Of a DNA stretch of 64,000 nucleotides, positions 60,025 to 64,000 are shown one piece after another (the stretch's first letter is position 1; each line of letters opens with the position of its first letter). Source of the DNA: Betaproteobacteria bacterium (GTDB lineage Bacteria > Pseudomonadota > Gammaproteobacteria > Burkholderiales > SG8-41). Where the stretch lies: contig OMIN01000100.1 of NCBI GenBank assembly GCA_900299145.1, positions 1 to 64,000 on the forward strand, written 5' to 3'. A program made the translations under genes and the position numbers. The notes under the pieces are model-generated. The model saw nothing but the letters and a program-made list of their open reading frames with translations. It made no database searches and had not been told where the DNA came from.

Positions 60025-61265
60025 GCCAACCCGCCCGCGTCAGCATTTTCAAGGGCGGCGGATTGATCGCGTTAAAGGTGCGTGATTTCCGCCTTTACTG
60101 GAGCGGCCTCGTCGCACAGGTGATGGGCCAGCACATGTATCAATTCTCGCTCGGCTGGCTGTCGTTCGAGATCACCGGCTCGCAGGCGCAACTGGGCTTG
60201 ATCCACCTGTGCGCGTTCGTACCACAGTTTTCACTGACGCTGATCGGTGGGGTGCTGGCTGACCGCATAGATCCGCGCCGGCTGATACAGGGCGCGCAAA
60301 CGCTTTCGGCGATTTCCGTCATTAGCATCGGTCTGCTGGCGCTGTCCGGCCGCGTGGAAATCTGGCATCTCGCCGTGGGCGCATTCATGTTTGGGCTGGT
60401 CAACGCCGTCGACGAACCAGGCCGTGCGTCGTTTTTTCCACGCCTGCTGCCGAAATCGCATCTGAGTTCCGGCATTCCGCTGATCTCGATGGCCTTCGGC
60501 ACCTCGCGCATGATCGCACCTTCCATTGCGGGCTTTGTCATTGCGTCCGTGGGCGCGCCTCCGGTGTTTTTGCTGTGCGCGCTCGGCATGAGCGTGATGA
60601 TCTCCATGCTGTTTCTGGTACGGCCCGCCGCCAGCAGCGCGGGCAAGCACGGCAGCCTGCTCGGCAACCTTGCCGACAGCCTGCGCTACATCCGCGCCAA
60701 TGAAGTGTTCTCGCGCGTGATCGTGGCCGCGCTGCTGAATGCCACGTTTCTGATGGGCTACATCCACCAACTGCCGGTGTTCGCCAAGGTGGTGCTGGAC
60801 GTTGACGCGCGCGGACTCGGCTTGCTCGCGTCGGCAGCCGGGCTGGGCGCGCTGTGCGGCTTGTTTACGTATCCGTGGTTGCAGGCGCACACCACCCGCC
60901 GCAACGCGATAGTCTACGCGCTAAGTGCTTTCAGCAGCGCGCTGATCGGCGTGGCGGTGAGCCCGTGGTTCGCGTTGTCATGCACGCTGCTGTTCGTGGT
61001 CGGGCTCAGCCAGGCTTATTTCATGACAAGCTGCCAGGTCATTCTGCAAACGCTGGTAGATGACCAGTATCGCGGCCGCGTGATGGCGGTGTTCACACTG
61101 GTATGGGGGCTGGTGTATCTGAGCGGATTTGTACTGAACCTCACCGGCTCCGTCACTGGCCCGCGCGCCGCCCTGGCGGGCAGCGGCGTCCTTGTGCTGA
61201 GTTTCGTGTGGCTTTCGCTGGCCCGTTGCGATGCGCTGCGCCGACTGGTGCTGCCCGCAAAATAA
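60021..61265 (+). CDS. Major facilitator superfamily transporter (EntS-like group)
   Basis: 414-aa inner-membrane protein with about twelve hydrophobic segments. The start KVRDFRLYWSGLVAQVMGQHMYQFSLGWL and LTLIGGVLADRIDPRRL resemble the enterobactin exporter (EntS-type) branch, though the substrate is not predictable. It starts with GTG overlapping the nnr stop, so it is translationally coupled to nnr. Confidence 0.88.
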   Translation: MSQPARVSIFKGGGLIALKVRDFRLYWSGLVAQVMGQHMYQFSLGWLSFEITGSQAQLGLIHLCAFVPQFSLTLIGGVLADRIDPRRLIQGAQTLSAISVISIGLLALSGRVEIWHLAVGAFMFGLVNAVDEPGRASFFPRLLPKSHLSSGIPLISMAFGTSRMIAPSIAGFVIASVGAPPVFLLCALGMSVMISMLFLVRPAASSAGKHGSLLGNLADSLRYIRANEVFSRVIVAALLNATFLMGYIHQLPVFAKVVLDVDARGLGLLASAAGLGALCGLFTYPWLQAHTTRRNAIVYALSAFSSALIGVAVSPWFALSCTLLFVVGLSQAYFMTSCQVILQTLVDDQYRGRVMAVFTLVWGLVYLSGFVLNLTGSVTGPRAALAGSGVLVLSFVWLSLARCDALRRLVLPAK

Positions 61266-61271
61266 CCACCA

Positions 61272-61297
61272 TAACTATCTGTTTTTATTGAATATTT
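61272..61297 (+). repeat. AT-rich dispersed repeat, copy 15
   Basis: Begins TAACTATCTGTTTTTATTGA, six bases after the MFS stop codon, in the short convergent gap. Confidence 0.9.
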
Positions 61298-61326
61298 CAA
61301 CTTCTCGCTGCGCCGCCAGATACGCG

Positions 61327-62160
61327 CTAAAGCCCATCCACACGCCGCATCGCGCGCAGGCCCAGCGTTGCGGACACCATGCCACTCATCGGCACCACAC
61401 AGCAAATCGCCTCCAGCACTTGCCGCCGCGTCATGCCATAATCATACGCGCGGCGTATCTCGATGGCAGCAAGATCTACCTCGCCACGCATGCATAAAGC
61501 GGCAATCGCAATCAGCGCGCGCGGGCCGGGGCCGAGGATGTGCTCTGATGAATCATCGGCCCCGGTACAGTGGTCAATAAATGCCGAAGCGCGTTTGACA
61601 AGTTCTGCATCAATCATCGCGGCGTAACGCCAGTCTTCGGAGTCAGCGAGACTGTCTGATGCAGCACCGTCAACGCGAGCGCGGCCCAACACCATTTCAG
61701 GGAACGGTTTGAGCGTTTTCGGCTCACCCCCCGGCGGCAGTTTGCCGAACGGATAGTCGGCGCTGTTCGCCTGCTCAATCGCCAGCGACACAACCGTCAA
61801 ACTCGCCCAGCCCACCACAGATGCAAACGCCGCCGCGCCCTCGAACAGCGCCTTGTTGGTCAAGCCCTCGCTGTACATGCGGCGAATGTGGTTAGGCGCA
61901 TGACGCAAATCGCCCTTGCTGCACAAGGCAGGGATGGCGATCAGCTCGCGCATTTGCACCGAGAGTTGCCCGGCCCCGGCTTGCTGCCCGTGGTACTGGT
62001 GCAGGTAACTTACCGTTTGGTTGATGAGGTGATAGGTTTTCGGCGAGGCGTACACCAGCGTTTTCCACTCGGGGAAAATATCGCCGCGCGCGGCGGTGGC
62101 GCGCGCCAGCACGGCCTCGGGGCTTAAATCCGGTTCAGCGTAGTTTTGCGGGTTGGGCAC
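61327..62160 (-). CDS. Two-domain carboxymuconolactone decarboxylase / AhpD-like protein
   Basis: 277-aa cytoplasmic protein with two helical CMD-type domains. The first has MRELIAIPALCSKGDLRHAPNHIRRM, the second PRALIAIAALCMRGEVDLAAIEIRRAYDYGMTRRQVLEAICC. The usual AhpD CxxC pair is absent (single Cys in ALCSKGD and ALCMRGE), so peroxidase activity is doubtful. The GTG at 62160, five bases after AGGAG, is preferred to an open frame that runs to 62274 into rdgC. Possible role in aromatic ring-cleavage metabolism. Confidence 0.85.
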   Translation of the reverse strand: MPNPQNYAEPDLSPEAVLARATAARGDIFPEWKTLVYASPKTYHLINQTVSYLHQYHGQQAGAGQLSVQMRELIAIPALCSKGDLRHAPNHIRRMYSEGLTNKALFEGAAAFASVVGWASLTVVSLAIEQANSADYPFGKLPPGGEPKTLKPFPEMVLGRARVDGAASDSLADSEDWRYAAMIDAELVKRASAFIDHCTGADDSSEHILGPGPRALIAIAALCMRGEVDLAAIEIRRAYDYGMTRRQVLEAICCVVPMSGMVSATLGLRAMRRVDGL

Positions 62161-62263
62161 AGCGGCTCCTGGCTTCGGCAAAGCACAAAGATTACTGCAT
62201 TCATGGCAGCGCGGGCCGTTATAATCGCCGCTTTTTTGCCGCTCGCCATTCGCGCACACCATC

Positions 62264-63163
62264 ATGTGGTTCAAAAACCTGCTTGTTTATCGCCTGAATG
62301 AAACAAAAATCAAGGCGGACGATCTCGAAGCAGCTCTGCGCGACAACGCGCTGCAGCCCTGCGGCGGCTTCGAAATGGAAACGCGCGGCTGGCTTGCGCC
62401 GCGCGGTGGCGACCAGTTCTTACATGCGCTGCAGCGGCAGTGGCTGATTACCTTTGGCGCCAACCAAAAACTGCTGCCCGGCTCCATTGTCACTCAGGAG
62501 GCAAAGGAGCGCGCCGAAAAACTCGCGGAAAAACAGGAACATCCGGTGGGCCGCAAACAAATGCGCGACATCCGCGAACGCGTGCTCGAAGAACTGATGC
62601 CCAAGGCGTTGAGCCGCCGCCGTTCGCTGAACACGTGGATTGATCCGGTAAACCACTGGCTGGTGATCGACACTGCCGCCGACAAAAAAGCCGACGAACT
62701 GCTGGAATCGCTGCTCGGCCTTGATCTCGAACTCGCACCCAAACGCCTCGAATGCCAACAATCGCCGTCGGCGCAAATGACACTGTGGCTGAACTCGGGC
62801 ACGGTGCCCGCGCCGTTTACCATCGATCAGGATCTGGAGCTCAAGGCGGCCGGCGACAGCCGCGCGGTGGTGCGCTACGTCAACCACCCGCTGGAAGGCC
62901 GCGAAATCCGCGAACACATCGCCGGCGGCAAAACCGCCACGCGCCTGGGCATGACGTGGAAAAACCGCGTGTCGTTTGTGCTGACCGACCAATTTCAAAT
63001 CAAGCGCGTGGCGTTTCTCGATATTCTGAAAGGCGAAACCGAAAGCCAGGCCGAGGATGCGGATGAGCAGTTCGACATCGACTTCGCGCTGATGACTGGC
63101 GAGCTGGCGGCCCTGCTCGACGATCTGGTCAAAGCGTTGGGCGGTGAGAAGAAAACCGGCTGA
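62264..63163 (+). CDS. rdgC: Recombination-associated protein RdgC
   Basis: 299-aa nucleoid-associated DNA-binding ring protein that modulates RecA. Typical start MWFKNLLVYRLNETKIKADDLEAAL, then GWLAPRGG, ALSRRRSLNTWIDPVNHWLVIDTAADKKADELLESL, and a C-terminal region with TDQFQIKRVAFLDIL. Length matches the family. Single gene, divergent from the CMD-family gene. Confidence 0.96.
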   Translation: MWFKNLLVYRLNETKIKADDLEAALRDNALQPCGGFEMETRGWLAPRGGDQFLHALQRQWLITFGANQKLLPGSIVTQEAKERAEKLAEKQEHPVGRKQMRDIRERVLEELMPKALSRRRSLNTWIDPVNHWLVIDTAADKKADELLESLLGLDLELAPKRLECQQSPSAQMTLWLNSGTVPAPFTIDQDLELKAAGDSRAVVRYVNHPLEGREIREHIAGGKTATRLGMTWKNRVSFVLTDQFQIKRVAFLDILKGETESQAEDADEQFDIDFALMTGELAALLDDLVKALGGEKKTG

Positions 63164-63200
63164 TTCCGGCAACCGGCGCACTGCCGGGAGCGCACCGGTC

Positions 63201-63280
63201 TATTGTCTGTTGGTTGTCTATTGTCTGTTGGTTGTCTATTGTCTGTTGGTTGTCTATTGTCTGTTGGTTGTCTATTGTCT
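63201..63280 (+). repeat. 18-bp tandem repeat array
   Basis: Four exact units of TATTGTCTGTTGGTTGTC (63201, 63219, 63237, 63255) and a partial fifth, in the convergent gap after rdgC. The unit length, a multiple of three, explains several spurious open frames here. Confidence 0.97.
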
Positions 63281-63325
63281 ATCGGCGCCCGCCGGAATCC
63301 TCTTTGCATCACCCCGGCATCAGCA

Positions 63326-64000
63326 TCAGCTTTGCTGGGGCCGCTCCTGCCGGCCGCTACCATGGTTGCCCCGGCGCTGATTGGGGTGGTGACGTTGCTG
63401 CTGACCTTGCTGGCCCTGCCCCCCTTGCCCTTGTCGACCGAATCGCTGAGGCTGGCCCTGACGCTGCTGTTGCCCCGGCTGCTGCCCGCCCGGTTGGCCC
63501 TGCTGCTGGCCGCGTTGCTGGCCGCGCCGCCGCTTGTTGTTACCGCGATTGCGTCCGTTGCCGTTACCGTTACCGTTACGATCAGCGCCATTTAACCCTT
63601 GGCCATTGCCATGGAGATGCATTATGCCGCTGCCGTCGTGATTGACGCTGCGATTGGCATTGACATTGGGACCGGGGTTGCCGCTCCCATTACCATTGCC
63701 ATTGCGGTTGTTCGCGCCGCGATTGCCACGATTCCCGCGATTGCCGCGTTTGGGCCGGGCGACTGCCATAAAGCCCGCCGATGAAGGAAACATCTGTCCG
63801 GCATTGGAATCCGGTTGGCGTTCGTCATCCTCGTCCGACAGGATTTGCGGTTCGGGCAGCGCCACGTTGTAGTTGATTTCCTCTTCGCTGTCGAAATTGC
63901 GCTGATGTTTCGGCGGCGGCGGCATGCGATTGCCGATGTTATCGAGTTCCTCATCGATATCGCCGGCAGCAATGCGCGCCCTTATGCCGCGTGGTTGTTT
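63326..64000 (-). CDS. Gly/Asn/Gln/Arg-rich C-terminus of an unidentified protein (partial)
   Basis: The frame is open from the right window edge to the stop at 63326, so only the last 224 residues are seen. It begins KQPRGIRARIAAGDIDEELD, then an acidic stretch (FDSEEEINYNVALPEPQ, LSDEDDERQ), RPKRGNRGNRGNRG, NGNGNGSGNPGPN, and long Gln/Gly/Arg runs. Such tails occur in RNA-binding proteins such as DEAD-box helicases or RluB-type pseudouridine synthases; the catalytic part lies outside the window, so no name is given. The ATG at 63925 is internal. Confidence 0.7.
   Translation of the reverse strand, partial: KQPRGIRARIAAGDIDEELDNIGNRMPPPPKHQRNFDSEEEINYNVALPEPQILSDEDDERQPDSNAGQMFPSSAGFMAVARPKRGNRGNRGNRGANNRNGNGNGSGNPGPNVNANRSVNHDGSGIMHLHGNGQGLNGADRNGNGNGNGRNRGNNKRRRGQQRGQQQGQPGGQQPGQQQRQGQPQRFGRQGQGGQGQQGQQQRHHPNQRRGNHGSGRQERPQQS

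Noticed and set aside
63201-63280. CRISPR array
   Set aside because: The 18-bp units are directly adjacent with no spacers, and no cas genes are nearby.

Overview
The window looks like a chromosomal segment of a betaproteobacterium, most likely Burkholderiales-like. The signs are the flhDC-motAB arrangement, the thrS-infC-rpmI-rplT-pheS-pheT-ihfA-merR string, a phaC-phaB-phaR polyhydroxybutyrate set, six Bug/TctC-type periplasmic receptors and a GC-rich background. No rRNA, tRNA, CRISPR array, prophage or complete insertion sequence was recognised.

Layout. 0-3.1 kb (minus): flagellar stator motA/motB and master regulator flhD/flhC; flhC carries an in-frame TGA at codon 10. 3.9-13.0 kb (minus): class III aminotransferase, then the translation string merR, ihfA, pheT, pheS, rplT, rpmI, infC, thrS, with three intrinsic terminators in unusual places. 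13.2-24.0 kb: a cytochrome c, a frameshifted beta-keto acid cleavage enzyme, and a long minus-strand array reading LysR, flavin-dependent monooxygenase, four Bug receptors, an unknown conserved protein, a UGSC-family selenoprotein (in-frame TGA read as selenocysteine) and another Bug receptor. 24.4-27.5 kb (plus): polysaccharide genes wecB, a six-hairpin-type protein and wecG. 27.9-31.8 kb (plus): grpE, dnaK, dnaJ behind a heat-shock promoter. 31.9-38.1 kb (plus): ZIP transporter, phaC (frameshifted), phaB, phaR, rimO, a DUF1232 protein. 38.1-49.8 kb: TAXI receptor (broken by a 25-bp duplication), YVTN beta-propeller and divergent di-heme peroxidase, pckG, a chemotaxis receptor (frameshifted in a G8 tract), rhodanese, MFS, fumarylacetoacetase-family hydrolase, sixth Bug receptor. 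49.9-64 kb: FAD-linked oxidase, msrB, yciB, bolA, parvulin, a PEP-CTERM protein, purL, nnr, a second MFS, a two-domain carboxymuconolactone-decarboxylase-family protein, rdgC, and the tail of a Gly/Asn/Gln-rich protein running off the end.

Two things stand out. First, a short AT-rich dispersed repeat (core TAASTATYTGWTTT followed by about 14 bp of A/T) occurs about 15 times between 13.6 and 61.3 kb, in both orientations: between genes, over stop codons, inside two signal-peptide sequences, and inside the conserved enzymes purL and nnr without breaking frame. It behaves like a motif that replaces sequence rather than an insertion, comparable in style to DNA uptake sequences. Second, the selenoprotein and its neighbours form a catabolic/transport array whose substrate is unknown.

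Five genes (flhC, BKACE, phaC, TAXI receptor, chemotaxis receptor) each carry one lesion that, if corrected, restores a normal-length protein. Three are single-base length changes in or near short homopolymers and may be sequencing errors; the nonsense codon and the 25-bp duplication are harder to dismiss that way.
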